Source: Tipula vernalis
Lineage: Eukaryota; Arthropoda; Insecta; Diptera; Tipulidae
DNA: 64,000 bases
Direction of reading: 5' to 3'
Assembly: GCA_958295665.1 (NCBI GenBank)
Contig: OY282559.1
Span: forward strand, 259,228,245 to 259,292,244
Part shown: positions 33,038 to 45,408 of the stretch, piece after piece
How positions within the stretch are numbered: the first letter of the stretch is position 1
How the letters are laid out: each line of letters starts with the position of its first letter
Notes under the pieces: model-generated
Databases searched by the model: none
What the model was told of the DNA's origin: nothing
What the model saw: only the letters and a program-made list of their open reading frames with translations
Program-made: the position numbers and the translations under genes

Positions 33038-34833
33038 TTACCGCATTTGCCAAAAATCAAGGACATCTAAGAAAACTTGATGATCGTAGTCGAAAGTGCA
33101 TATTCGTGGGTTATGCAATAAATTCATATAGACTCTGGGATCCAGTAAAAGAAAAATTTTTTCAACCAAGGGATGTAATTTTCGATTGTCAAGGTATGAA
33201 ATCAAAAATTAGTCTTTATCAAACAAAAGACAAAAATGACTCAGTCAAAGAAGTCAATGAAATCAAAGAAGAGGATGAAACTCATCAAGAAATCAACAAT
33301 CAAACTTCAACTCAAGAAGAAGTACAGTCAACAGAAATAACAGAATCTCGACGAAGTGAAAGAAGTAAAAAACTACCTGAAAAATTTAAAGACTACGTAT
33401 TGCTTACATATGAGGAAGCAATCAATGGACCTTAAAGGAATCAGCAGAGAGAAGCATAGAAGAAGAAAAAAAGCTCTAAACGACAACCAAACATGGACAC
33501 TCGTAAATCGCGAAGAAGCCGGAACAGAAAGAGTAATAAGCAGTCGTTGGATATTCAGAATCAAAGAAGACGGAAAACGTAAAGCAAGAATAGGTATAAG
33601 AGGATGTGAACAAAAATATGGCGTAAATTATGAAGATACATTTAGTCCTGTAATAAACTCAAGCTCCCTAAGAATACTATTCGCTATATCCTCGAAACAA
33701 CGAATGAAAATCATTTCTTCAGTTCTTCAGTTCATGAAAATCAGCATTTCTTTATGGACATCTTGACGAAAACATCTATATGCAACCGCCAGAAGGATAC
33801 AACATAGGAAACAAAATCTGTAAATTACAGAAGGCTCTTTATGGACTTAAACAAGCTCCACTAGAAACAGACACAGAAAGGTGTATTTTTAAGAATAAAA
33901 GTTCATCAATTATTCTAGCTATTTACGTTGATGACGGATTATTAATAGGAAAAGATCAACGAGAAATGGAAGTTCTTCTAGATCAGCTGAAAGCACAGTT
34001 TGAAATAAAAATAAGCAAAAATCCTGACGTGTTCGTTGGAATCGAAATTGTAAAATCATCAGATAGGCTGAGCAAATTAACACAAGAGGGTTATTCAAGT
34101 AAAATTTTGACAAAATTTTGCATGATTGAATCAAAAACAGTGGAAACACCTCTTCTACCAAATAAGGAACAAACTCCAGAAGTTGATATTGAAGCAGACT
34201 ACCCTTATCGAGAAGCAGTAGGCAGTCTTCTATATTTAGCGAACAAAACCAGACCGGACTACATTTTCTGTAGGATTTGCAAGCCGACATCTAGACAAAC
34301 CTAATACACAAGATGTATCAAACGTAAAACGAATCTTCAGATATTTGAATGGTACAACAAGTGATGGAATTAAATTCAAGTACGAAAGTTCATTGGACTT
34401 GATAGCATATTGCGATTCTGATTTTGCCGGGGATATCGATACACGAAAAAGTACTACTGGGTATGTGGTAATTTTTGTGGTGGTCCTATAAGCTGTTCAA
34501 GAAAACAAGACATAGTGGCACTCTCAAGTACGGAAGCAGAATACATTGCTGCTGCTGAATGCTGTCGTGAATTATTATACCTCAAAAATTTAATAGAAGA
34601 ACTAGTTCAGGATAAACAGATAGACGTGAATCTATTTATTGACAACCAAAGTGCAACAAAGATGCACAAGAAGCAAACCTATAGATGTCAAATACCCTTG
34701 TATTAACGAAAAAGTTAAACCTGGTTTAATTAAAATTAATTATTGTAGATCTGAAATACAAACAACAGATATCTTAACTAAATCACTAAGAAAAACTAAA
34801 TTTTTTAAATGTAAGAATTTGTTATTAACTTAA
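33038..34833 (+). pseudogene. Ty1/copia Pol remnant: integrase end, RT, RNase H
   Basis: Frames in series give the copia order. 33043-33435: integrase C-terminal region (KLDDRSRKCIFVGYAINS) and acidic linker. 33430-33720: RT start (NQTWTLVNREEAG, ISSRWIFRIKEDGKRKAR). 33775-34270: YMQPPEGYNIGNKICKLQKALYGLKQAP and catalytic YVDDGLLIG, then the AVGSLLYLANKTRPD block. 34265-34700: RNase H (AYCDSDFAGDIDTRKSTTGY, LSSTEAEYIAAAEC). 34700-34833: the terminal QTTDILTKSL motif. Several frameshifts and stops, for example at 33768 and near 34300, disable it. Gag, protease and the integrase core are missing. The frame is followed by a polypurine tract. Confidence 0.85.
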
Positions 34834-34951
34834 TAACTAAGATGATTATGTAAAATTATTATTTTTTTTTTGTGTTATGGGTAAATTTAAAGTTCAAGGG
34901 GAAATATTAATGCAATGTTTAAAAGGCAAAAGTAAAACTTAGTTGATAATT

Positions 34952-34960
34952 AAGGGGAAA
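34952..34960 (+). promoter_or_regulatory. Polypurine tract and LTR start of the copia remnant
   Basis: aaggggaaa is followed at 34961 by tgttaaaatattgta, a plausible start of the 3' LTR. A nearly identical aaggggaaata occurs 50 bases earlier. The LTR end cannot be fixed because a MITE begins at 35077. Confidence 0.5.
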
Positions 34961-35076
34961 TGTTAAAATATTGTATTTTGTATTTATCAACAAGTTATTT
35001 ATATCAAGAATTGTAAACGAATTCCAGTTAAGTTGCTTATTGGGTTATATTCAGATTTTATAATGTTTAGTTGGTA

Positions 35077-35789
35077 CCCTCCAGACCAGGTGTATCATAA
35101 ACGTACGGTTTACGAAGACTTTGCTATACTAAGGTGTTCGTAAACGTTACACTAAAACAGTACGAATATAGTACGTAATGTGTACTTTTGTCACATGAGA
35201 AGTGAAACAAATTTGCGAAGACTTTTGTATGTATTAGTATGTATAAAAGTGTTCATAACGTGTACGCTTAAACGTAATGTTTACGAACTACTTAAGCGTA
35301 ACATTGACGAACGGTTTAGTGCGAATTGCCCCATTTAATTAGAATAAAACAATTTTTTTAAATCTTATCTTTTATTTGTATTTTTCTTCAAGTGAGCCAC
35401 AACACAAGACACAACGTGCCAAATTTGTTAATTAATCTTTTTCTGAAATGAAATAAAATGTTTCAATCATAGATGAAGTACTTCGAGTATTACTTAAATA
35501 CCTTTTAAAATATTCATTACAATTATTTTTATACGATATTATGGATATAGTGCTGCTCTTGAATGCCACGAAAAACTAACAATAATTATCAGAAGTATTT
35601 ATATTTTCACAATACGACAACTTTAATTTAATTTGTACAAAAAAAATTGAAAATAAAACAAAGCCGCAAGATATAATTGACAGCACTGTGTATAGAGAAT
35701 GTAAATGTAGTAGTGTATTATAAAAAAAGCGTTCGTAAACTGTTCGTACGCTGTACATTTTTGCTGTATACATTTTTGCGCCGGGAGGG
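35077..35789. mobile_element. 713-bp MITE with CCCTCC ends and CGTACG-rich subterminal repeats
   Basis: CCCTCC at 35077 and GGAGGG at 35784-35789 are flanked by TA on both sides. Beyond the first six bases the ends share acgtacg and gtttacgaa motifs, repeated many times inside (cgtaaacgtt, gtacgaatatagtacg, cgtacgc). TA duplication suggests a Tc1/mariner-mobilised MITE. No open frame with features. Confidence 0.65.
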
Positions 35790-35984
35790 TAGCACTTACT
35801 TCATGTCAAAGTGTTTATATACATGCGGTTTCTTTATAAGACCACACAGAAGATCCGGAAGTGTAACCAAATAAACAAGTCGTGTCTATTTTGCATTTTA
35901 TAATAAAAACTTAATAAAGTGTTTAATAATAATAATAAGTAGTAGTAGTTTATTCAAAGCAAAAACTCGTGGATAACACACAAA

Positions 35985-36234
35985 AAGAGCTATCCGCTGT
36001 GATGTTAATTTATAGTAAAATTCACTAAAAATCAACATTATTTTACTATATTTATTACTAACAAATTTATTAACTATTAACTACTTAGGTGTCTGGAACC
36101 GGGTTGATCCTTTGTTACTAATATACCTTTCCCTTTCCTCGATTTTGTTATTCATAAAAGGGTGTACATGCCCTGGGAATCCGGCGAACTTGCTTATTCT
36201 TGGTCGTACACACTAAATAAATCAATCAATCAAG
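35985..36234 (+). repeat. SINE-like repeat with AATC tail, copy A
   Basis: Shared with copy B: ttactaacaa...ttaactat, taggtgtctg-aaccgggt, cctttccctttcc, gggtgtac, and a final (AATC)n run. Such 3' microsatellite tails are typical of short retroposons copied by a LINE. No clear tRNA promoter boxes seen. Confidence 0.55.
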
Positions 36235-36599
36235 TTGCAGTATTTAAACAATTAATTAACTAGTTACATGATAACTGTAACTAATGAAACAAGGCGCTGT
36301 AAATTTAAAGCGTAGCTTAGAATTGGGAAAGTCTCCATATTCGATTTCATAAAATGTTAATTTCATGTAATATGTAATATATTGCTCATTAATGTATTGT
36401 ATATTAATTAATTTAGTTTAAAGAATGAAGGTTCCTCTTCCTTAATTTGCTAATAAATAATTCAATTATCAGAATATAACATAGTTGCAGAATTAATCAT
36501 TATTATAGGGACTAAAATTATTACTGAGTTTCAGAATTAAATTTTAGCTTGAATCAACTGTTTAGGATCAATAAGTAGTGAATGAGCTGTAGTTTAGAA

Positions 36600-36784
36600 A
36601 CTGTGTTGTCCTGTGCGAACTATTTTTACTATATATTTACTAACAATTTTACTAACTATCGATCGTTTAGGTGTCTGTAACCGGGTCGAGTCTGTCCCAA
36701 TTAATAATCCTATCCTATCCTTCGGTGTTGTTATATGTAAACGGGTGTACGTGTATGCGTACATCCTAATCAATCAATCAATTT
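36600..36784 (+). repeat. SINE-like repeat with AATC tail, copy B
   Basis: Same order of blocks as copy A, with cggtgttgttatatgtaaacgggtgtac where A has ttttgttattcataaaag; tail aatcaatcaatcaa at about 36768-36782. Same orientation as A, about 500 bases apart. Confidence 0.55.
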
Positions 36785-37815
36785 TGCCATGTAAACATTT
36801 GAATATTAATATTCAATTTGGTTCTTCTAAAAAAAATCAAATTTTTTTAAATACTTACTAATAATCGCAAAAATAATTATTTACTTACCGCTGCAAAACA
36901 GATGTACCTATAAGAATAAATACACCAATCGCCCAGTCTTAAACACATTAGCCTAGTTAAAATGCAATCATTTTTTTTTTCTTTCAATCATTTTATAATC
37001 TCATTACAAATTATAAATTTCGTTTATTCAATCATAATAATTAGTTTAGTTTTAATTTAAATGTATTTATTTAAAGGAAACAAAAAATCTATAAATATCA
37101 CTTTTTCGTCATAATTGTTTGTTTTTTTTTTTTAATTTTATTTAATTATATAATAAATTCTCCATTTTTATTTTATACTATAATAATTATTTAATTGTTT
37201 GCTTACCAAAATTATAAATACAAATAAATTTATTTATTGTTCATTTTAATTTTAAATATTTATATTTAATAGTAATTTTATATAAACCCCTAACTAAATA
37301 CGTAACGAAATACAGTAAAAAACATGTGACATTTTTTTTTTATTAATCTAAAAATATTAAAAGTTAAAAAAAAAAGAAAATTAAATTCAAATTCAGGCGT
37401 GTTTAAAATAAATATTTCGTTTTATTTTTAAAATTAAATAATTATATTATTAGATTATAAATTAAAGGAACAAACAGGGCTAGGATAATACATTATGTAT
37501 AAAAAAAAAGTTGCTATATAAAATAATTTAAAAAATATAAATTCAAATCGAAATCGGATTTAAAATAAATACGCGCGACTTTGGAATTTAAATTTAAGGC
37601 TCTTTTTTCGTTATAATGTCGTGTTGTAATTTTTTTTTTGTTTTATAATTATCACATGAAATTAATATAAAATTTGGATAGTTTATTGTTACTATTATGG
37701 TTCATAAAATAATTCACCATTTTACATTTTTAAATATAATTTATAAATAATAATAAATTTTTTACAAAATAAATTTTAACTAATTTATTTAAATAGTTCT
37801 ATATTCGAGGGCAAA
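36785..37815. other. Very AT-rich 3' flank of the glycosyltransferase gene
   Basis: No coding sequence. Several AATAAA signals on the minus strand within the first 100 bases below 37815 fit the 3' UTR of the minus-strand gene. Confidence 0.5.
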
Positions 37816-39221
37816 TCACCGTTCGATGTTGTCCTTTTTGAAAAATCCTAAATTATATAAAACTTTAACAGATCGTTGAATTAATTCATCCTTGAATTTC
37901 CATATTGTTGTGTCCTTCACTTGATTCTCTTTAAACTCTTCACAACTCTTCTTCAGTGTTTTAACGCAATCCGCCCGATAATGTTGTAGCTGGGCATCCT
38001 CCGTATCAACGGGATACGATGAGCAGGCACCGCCTAGACAAGCGAGTGGAAAATGATTGTGTAGCGTTAGTACACGTTCCGGATTGTGAAAACATTTTAT
38101 GTATTGATTGGGTTTAGTGAAATTTTGGGCACGATACACATGCTGCAACATATGCATATATTTTGGAACACCTTTAGCCCATCCGTGCTCGTGTTGGTGT
38201 TCATCCAAGAAATAAACATTTCGTATATTATAACTGGGATATGTTTGATTTTTAATTTTAAGCGATTTAGGTAGCACACGTTTCATTAAATCCTTCCATG
38301 TCATGTCATCGTGTTTTGGCATGATCACTTCGTCTATGTCGAGCAACGCTATAAAATCGTACATATACATATTTTTATACAAACAATCGTTATACGGAAT
38401 CAATTCATTTTGCCGTTTGTGATTTGTTTTTTTTGTCAAGTACATGTGTTGGAAACCGGGAACGTTCGGTTGTCCACCGGGCAGTGTTAATGGCGTAACC
38501 TGTACTTTACCTTCGTTTTCGTAATACTTAAGCACTTTTGAGATATTTGGATGTACTTGCAATTCGTAGAAATATATTTTATCCGCCCCCAAAATATTTA
38601 ATAGCTCAATCCACTCGATAAGGCGCACTGATAAATCATCATACAGAAAATCTAATCCTTTGACACACACGGCAAATCCTTTTTTCTCATCATCCGGTGG
38701 CCGATTGTAAATAACCCGTAAATTATTTGTGGCCGTATCACATTCCTTTTCAACAATAGAAATTGACGCGGGGACAATTTTGTGGAAAGGTTTTGGAATT
38801 TGACAGGTGATTAAATATGGCTGATAAATACCCTGCTTATAATTTCCCCACTTGTGTACCCAAATATATTTGTATTCAAATGTTTTAACGATAAAGGGTT
38901 CTTTTTGTCCGTCAAACCAGAATTGACAATACGTTTGTACTTTTGGTTCGATTCGATCGATCATACCTAAAATCCGGACGGCCGGACCAATAAGGGAATT
39001 CTTTCGTATGTCATAATAAGCGCCGAATAATTGAAAGGTTCCGTTTGTTGAGCGCAGCGTTTGCCAATAGATATTGTTAAATTCTAATTCAAATATCGAT
39101 GGAAATTTTGCGCACGTTGCTGATTTTTTCGGTGGAACATTTTTTTGTTTGCTCCAATACGCGATTGGTAGTGACGGCAATCTTGTTTCAACATCTCGCA
39201 CCAATTCATCATCATCGATAC
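37816..39221 (-). CDS. Glycosyltransferase family 92 (DUF23) protein, last exon
   Basis: About 467 residues are encoded in one exon that ends at a stop at 37816-37818. Conserved GT92 blocks are present: FAVCVKGLDFLYDDLSVRLIEWIELLNILGADKIYFY region (about 38610-38680), DCLYKNMYMYDFIALLDIDEVIMP with the DXD-type DIDE (about 38320-38340), and the FLDEHQHEHGW/HMLQHVYRA region. In GT92 enzymes these bind the nucleotide sugar and metal; known members are Golgi beta-1,4-galactosyltransferases, so a role in glycan extension is likely. The exon appears to begin at 39221 after a tttcattatag acceptor; the upstream MFKFKHF codons are then intron. The signal-anchor exon must lie upstream and I did not find it. 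Intact, clearly a host gene. Confidence 0.88.
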
Positions 39222-41012
39222 CTATAATGAAACCAAAATGAAAATGTTTAAATTTAAACAAAGTAAGTTTTAGAATTTTAAATATTTAATGAGTCAACAA
39301 AAAAAAAAAAATCCAAAAGTCATACAAAAATCTTTCACTTATTCAAAACCAAAGCTTGCATCATAAGATCGTTATCGATTATGGTATTACATTAGCATAT
39401 AAAGACATACAATTCAAAAACGCAATGATCCTTATAATATTGTGGGTGATAAACATATGACTATAAGTAGTCCCGGCATGACATCATTTAGTGTATAAAA
39501 TGTAGCCGCTCAATTTTATATAATTCAAACTAATAACCAATTTTATTGGTCTACTTTAAACAACCTTTCGCCAAAGTAAAAGTAAAAATTTTATTATCAG
39601 ACAATTTAATTTTTATAGTTTTTGCCACAACTAACTAACTTGCGTGCTGCTGGGGAGTAAAACGAATCGACCAATAAATTACACTTTTTATTCAACAACA
39701 TGGATCGCGCGCGACTTGACCGTGATCTATAAACCAATTAGCATGTTGTTGGTTTTGGTTTTGATTTTGGTGGGTGACAAGTAACATTTTATTTTTGTCT
39801 TAGTTTAGAAAGACAATAAAAAGTTCCGTTAAACGTGGATTGTTAAAAAATCACGTATAGTTGTAGTTTTACCGCGATCACACGAACGACCTTGGCTAAT
39901 GACTTAACATGACGATATTTTTTTTTGTGGACGTAAATTTAAATTTAAATACTTTGATCGACTGTGCGATACAGAGTCAGTCAGTAAAAAAAAAAAATAT
40001 TAACCGTTTTTAATCTACATGGTCATTAGTCACGCGTTTCATGCCGTTAATTAATAAAATTGTGTTTTTTTTTTGTGTGGTTGGGTGGGAATTTGTACGC
40101 ATTACATTTAATTATGCCATTTAAACTGTAAATTAAAAACCTATTAATTTTAATATGTTTGTGTTTAGATTATAAATAAATTAGCAACTGTGCCAATTGA
40201 CATCTGGTCTCGGTACTAAATTGTCCTACTTCTAAGAATTTATTGCAAGAATTGTTCGATTACTATGTTCCGCGGCGTTCCAATTTGAATGGCGACATTT
40301 GAAATGTTTAGCTCGATAACAACCGAATGGAATGCAGACCCAGAACATTAAACAATCAACATCGCTTCTGATGCGGGGGCTTCAAAAATTCGCTTCCGGG
40401 CAAAGATCGCAACGGACTGAAGGACAGCGGCTTAAACTCTGCAGGGAATTTTTTGGGGACCCAACAGATGTGTTGTGGAGGGAAAATATACAGCCAGTTC
40501 AATTATTCTGAGACTGTAAGATCTGGCCAGTACCCTTCTCGATACAATTTTTAAAGTTTTAGCTTTCATTGTTGTGTTAAAATTTTTAAAATTAGCACAA
40601 GCCGTATATGAAGTTGAATATTCGCTGGATTATAATATTCAAAATTTTGAAAGTGCTAGCATTAAACGGAAAACAATAAGGCTCCGCAGACATAAAGCTG
40701 AAGCATTAGAAGTTCCAATTTTGACATCGGCTCTATTTTGTCATCCTTTTTAAAATTTGTAATTGTACAACCTTAATTATTACGAACGTGAAATTTGTCC
40801 TAAGTTACCTTAAGTTGCCCTAAATTGTCCTAAGTATGTTCTAAATTTTTTTAAATGTGTTGGTGTAAAAGTTTCGTTATTACGAATTTATTTAATTCAT
40901 ATTGAAATAATAAAAATTATGCTTAAGATTATTTACTCTTACAAAACAAATTTAGTTTTTTTCTATGGTATATTCTGATGGTGAATTTATGGAAAGGAGG
41001 AACTGTCATAAA
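39222..41012. other. Upstream of the GT92 exon; first exon not identified
   Basis: AT-rich sequence, presumably intron and promoter of the minus-strand GT92 gene. A less AT-rich part at 40290-40520 has no recognisable coding content. I could not find an exon encoding a membrane anchor. Confidence 0.35.
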
Positions 41013-41469
41013 ACCCATGTTTGATTGTGTTTGCTTGCCAACTTTCTTGTGAAAATTCTAGGAAGCCGCCAACAAAATGTGCACAATTCTAAGTTGTTAT
41101 AAGGTATTATCTATTCGAAAAATACTTCACTTTTGAAAAAAGTAGGGGATTAGAATATTTAGGAAAACTATGTTTGATATAATCTCATATAATTCCGGGC
41201 GATTCTTTTAACCTGATACACTCAAATATCTCGGAAAATAACCACTCTACGTAAAAAATGGTGAAGATCAAAATTGAATTATTCCGTGGGGGAAATACAG
41301 TAGTGTTAAAATTAGTATGCCCCTCCTTCCTGTAGGTGGGGCGGGGGGGGGGAGGGAGGAGGAGGGTAACTATGAAACTAAAATATGAACCCCTATTTTT
41401 TATTGCAGATTCGGATTCTACGGCTAAAAATTCGTAGGATTTGATTGAAACATTTTTTTCGATTCATGA

Positions 41470-42211
41470 TTATTATTATTATTATTGGAGATCAGCCACT
41501 TCGCACTGCGACCTAAAAGATTTGTGCTGGACGCTGCTTAATTATCCGTCCAGTCAATATTCAGGTTCTTAATAAACCTGACAATACTGTCTCCCGGTAC
41601 GTGATACATACTATCTGGGCTTATTGTTCTCCCTCCTAGATGTTTTCTACGGCTTGTAGTTCCGCTATAAAGACGGTAGCTTTGGAGCCCAAGGACCTCA
41701 GGAGGGTTGTCCCACTCCCGTATATTCCTACCCCTGCCCCGTATTCCGTTTAATTTTACTCTTACGAGTTGCTGGGAATTGCAAATCGGCTGTAGGTCAC
41801 CCAGCTTTACCACAGGAAGGCTAAATAAAACTGGAGGGTTGCTGGTATCCAGAGTCCGCATATTTTTGGACTGATTAACCTGCTATTCATCCATCGGCAT
41901 ATGCTGTTCCACCTTAGATTAGGTTTTTTTGTCAAGGTTTTCTCCTTTAACGCGATACTTTAGCCTGTGCCAAATGGCCAAAAATGTGCCAAATGGCCTT
42001 AGTTACCAGTGGTTGCCACGAGGAGGCAGCATGTACACTTGCGAATTGTGAACAGGTTACCCCTTACACAATTATACCCATCACGCAGCTGCCTAATGAC
42101 AAGACCAGAACAGCTAACGCGATGCGCACCCTGCTGGAAGGTTACGGAGCTGGTAGATTAATCTACTCAACTTTGGCCCCCCCCCCTCCCTCCAATAGAC
42201 GCCAAACCACC
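41470..42211 (-). mobile_element. 742-bp non-LTR insertion with (TAA)n tail and 12-bp target duplication
   Basis: TTCGATTCATGA stands on both sides (41458-41469 and 42212-42223) and occurs once in the right arm of the host element. The left end is (TTA)n, which on the minus strand is a (TAA)n tail, as in I-clade elements and SINEs they move. The right end has a G/C homopolymer. A 107-codon minus-strand frame (41538-41861) is open but I do not recognise its product. It may be a truncated LINE or a SINE. Confidence 0.8.
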
Positions 42212-42339
42212 TTCGATTCATGATAGATGGCGCTGTAATTGATGATATTCAATTTTTTCGATTTTTACTACTGAGAAATTATACAAACGATTCTGCAATA
42301 GGTCTGCAATAAAAAGACCACGGTTTCGAATAACTGGGA

Positions 42340-43345
42340 AAAGCGTGCTTGATTTATATGAGTCCCCTCGCCTTATCATCTTTCAATTAAATAAAGTGCT
42401 CAAAATGATGACCTTCGACTTCAATGCACTTATTAATCCGCATTTCAAATGACTGTACAGTACAACTGAGAAGTGTGTCTGCTTGCAGCATTTCCGATTC
42501 ACTCAATCATGTTCTCACGTGTTGTTGATTTTTGTTTGTAAACTTGGTCATTGAGATAGCCCCACAAAAAGAAATATGGCGAAGTAAGATTTGGTGATCT
42601 GGCAGGTTAATTTACCGGACCTTCTTTCTCGATCCAGCGACCATTGAAATCACGATCAAGTACTGCACGTGTGCAACCATCATATTGAAACCACATTCTA
42701 AGCTCAAGCTTCAAATAATGTTGGCACTTCATTTTCCAAAATATCTCGGTACATTTGAACATTCAAGTTGCCTTTAATAATGTGGGGGCCGATGAGTTTG
42801 TTGCCAATTATTCCACACCACACATTGACAGTGCAAGGACGCTGATTTTCAACTTGGCGAAGCCAGTGCGGATTTTTAACACTCCAGTAATGCATGTTGT
42901 GGCGATTAACCGTTCCATGGTTTGTAAAAGACGACTCGTCGGAGAACAATACGTAAAGAAAAAAATTTGGGTTTTGCTGTATTTGTTCACATGCCCACTG
43001 ACAAAAAGTTACCGGATTTTGAGAATCAACCCCATGAAGATCATTGTGTAAAGACACGTGATACGGATGATACTTATGACGTTTTAAAATTTTCCAAACA
43101 CTGGTCTGGGACAATCCGGAATCGCTAGGTATTTCTCGTGTACTAATATGAGGATTATAAGCTACTGCAGCCAATACATCAATTTCATTATGTTCTCCAG
43201 TGACTGTTGCAGGACGAGTCCTTTTTTTCGGTTGAACACTTTCATCAGTAATAAATTGTTTGACAGTACGCTGTAGAGAGTGACAGCATTATCAAGACTC
43301 CGACCAGCTTCTCCATAAACTAGAATAGTGTATTGATAGCTTTAC
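42340..43345 (-). pseudogene. Tc1/mariner-type transposase, frameshifted
   Basis: On the minus strand, N-terminal residues YGEAGRSLDNAVTLY (about 43330) precede a frame change. The main frame, 43174-42704, has the helix-turn-helix (ISTREIPSDSGLSQTSVWKIL), then VLFSDESSFTNHG with the first catalytic Asp, YWSVKNPHWLRQVE, and NVWCGIIGNKLIGPHI. After another frame change (below 42704) MWFQYDGCTRA supplies the second Asp, and PARSPNLTSPYFFLWGY follows with the third acidic position replaced by Tyr. A stop interrupts GPVN-PARS. The enzyme is dead. This is the transposase of the long-armed element, lying next to its left arm. Confidence 0.85.
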
Positions 43346-43755
43346 ACAGGTATTGTTGTTTTCGAAATGATGTTCGGGCTGAATCGGTATTTTTAAAACC
43401 AAATACAAACAATTTCATTTAATTGAAAGCCGATTTAATCGCATGTTCCTGGGGGGTGCTGGGTGTTTTTCAATAGGGTAGGCGTTGACCGTTTATAGCC
43501 AATTATAAATTGGTTTATACTCCAACGTTGCAACTATGTAGAAACCATCAACTGTCTCTAGTTTACTTCCACGCGGTAGCACCTGGGCAACGTTTGTTTT
43601 GCATTTTTAATGTATCACAACGGCTGAACTTCTAGAGGCGAGTGTAGTAACACTATAAAAAACAAAACGCAACGGTTAAAACAAACAAGGGCATTAATAC
43701 CCTAGGTGGCAGACCTGATATTCAGGAAAATCCACTCTCTCCGGAGGTCGGTCCC

Positions 43756-45408
43756 ATGGATTCTAGGGGGGACCAAATATTGCTACAAAATTCTAATGAT
43801 ACCAAAAATAAGCTGAGCGATATCAACGCTCAAAAGAGTAATGAGGAAGAACTTTCATTCCGAAGGGGCTCCATTACAATCAGATCACCAATACAAAAAA
43901 TATTTGCAAACAACGCAGTCTCCACTGAAAAAGTACCTTCATTATCAGAACAAATGCCGAGTGCATCAACAAATATTATAAACAGCGAGGAGCTGTTAAA
44001 TAAATTTCAAAAAAATGGAGAAACTAATCGCGCAGCTGAGCAAAGAAGTTCCTGAACTTAAGAGAAAAAAACTCTACACTAAAAGAAAAGGTTAAAAATA
44101 GCATAGCTAAGGATTCAGCACGAGTTAACAATCTTTCTTCAAACCATATTCAGCCATCATCCAGTCAACATGAATATTCAAATAATTCCAACTGGTTGCT
44201 TGCGCAATTTCCAGTTTTTCAACAGAATAATAGATTCAGTGCTCTGAGTCAAGAGGATTATTGCACAGATGAGGAAGAACTGGAAAAGAAGTTTCCAGTG
44301 CTGATAACAGAAATGCTAGGAAACGCAGGCGCACAAAAACGAAAACTCCTCCAAAAAATACTACACAAATTGTGATCAATCACACTGAACAGAAAAACCC
44401 AAAAATACCACTGCCTCCACCCATTAACGTGACCAATATCAAAAATTTCAAACTTTTTCGACAAAAAGTAATAAAAACCACTATAGTGAATCAACTAATT
44501 TTAAGGCACTTTCAAATAGTGACATTAAAATTACCTTTCAAAATGAAAATGATTACAGAAATGTCAAAAAATTACTGGAAGAATTAAAAAAAGAACCCAG
44601 CAACCAATCAGAAAATATAGAATATCACACCTACCAGCTGAAGAGCGAAAAGGCTTATAGAGTGGTTATCAGAGGCTTACCATCTTCCATTAGTCACGAT
44701 GTAATTAAAGCAAACTTTGAAAAAATGGGACATGAAGTCGCAGGTATTACTAACATATACAAAATGGTCACAACTAATGGTGTAAAAGACAGGAAACACT
44801 TTCCATTGTTTTACATAGACTTAAAACAATAAAGAAGTATACAACATCAAGAAACTTGCGTACTGTATAGTTAAAATTGAGCCACCTAACAAGACAAGGG
44901 ACATTCCACAATGTACAAATTGTCAACAACTTGGACATATACCAAGAGTTTTTGCTATCGTCAAACCAAATGCGTTAAATGTGCTGGAGATCATCACACG
45001 ACAAAATGCAAAAAACAACCAGATATCGCGCCTTCATGTGCTCTTTGTCAATAACAAGGACATACTGCAAATTATAAAGGATACTGTGTATATCAGAGCA
45101 AAATTAAAAGTCAACAGAATAATAGAACAAGAGTAGTACAGCGATTACAAACCAAAGCTGCTAAACCACAAACAACAATCACACCATATACAGTTGGATT
45201 ATCCTACGCGCAAATCACCAAATTATCTGCTGATGAATCAAACCAAAACAACAAACATATAGAAGTTAATAACGAGTCTAATAACTTTGAAATTATTAGA
45301 AAGCTTAGTCAAATTCAACAGACACTTGGTCACTTAACAGAAAGGGTGGCAAAACTAGAAATTAATTTCTATCCGCCTAGCAAAAAAAGTCAGCATACAC
45401 ACAAATGA
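43756..45408 (+). pseudogene. LINE ORF1: PRE_C2HC and zinc-knuckle nucleic-acid binding protein
   Basis: Starts at ATG 43756. The frame breaks near 44050, 44330, 44830 and again in the zinc-finger part. Recognisable pieces: Ser-rich N-terminus; a PRE_C2HC-type domain at about 44600-44800 (YRVVIRGLPSSISHDVIKANF, GHEVAGITNIYK); then three Cys/His knuckles at about 44910-45090 (CTNCQQLGH, CVKCAGDHHTTKC, CALCQ...GHTANYKGYC), with a stop in the third. A predicted C-terminal helix ends at TGA 45406-45408, which overlaps the ORF2 start in an ATGA. ORF1 proteins of this clade bind the element RNA. Confidence 0.8.

Noticed and set aside
41984..42223. Plus-strand 79-codon frame
   Set aside because: Runs through the end of the 742-bp insertion into its target duplication and a C-run; not a plausible gene.
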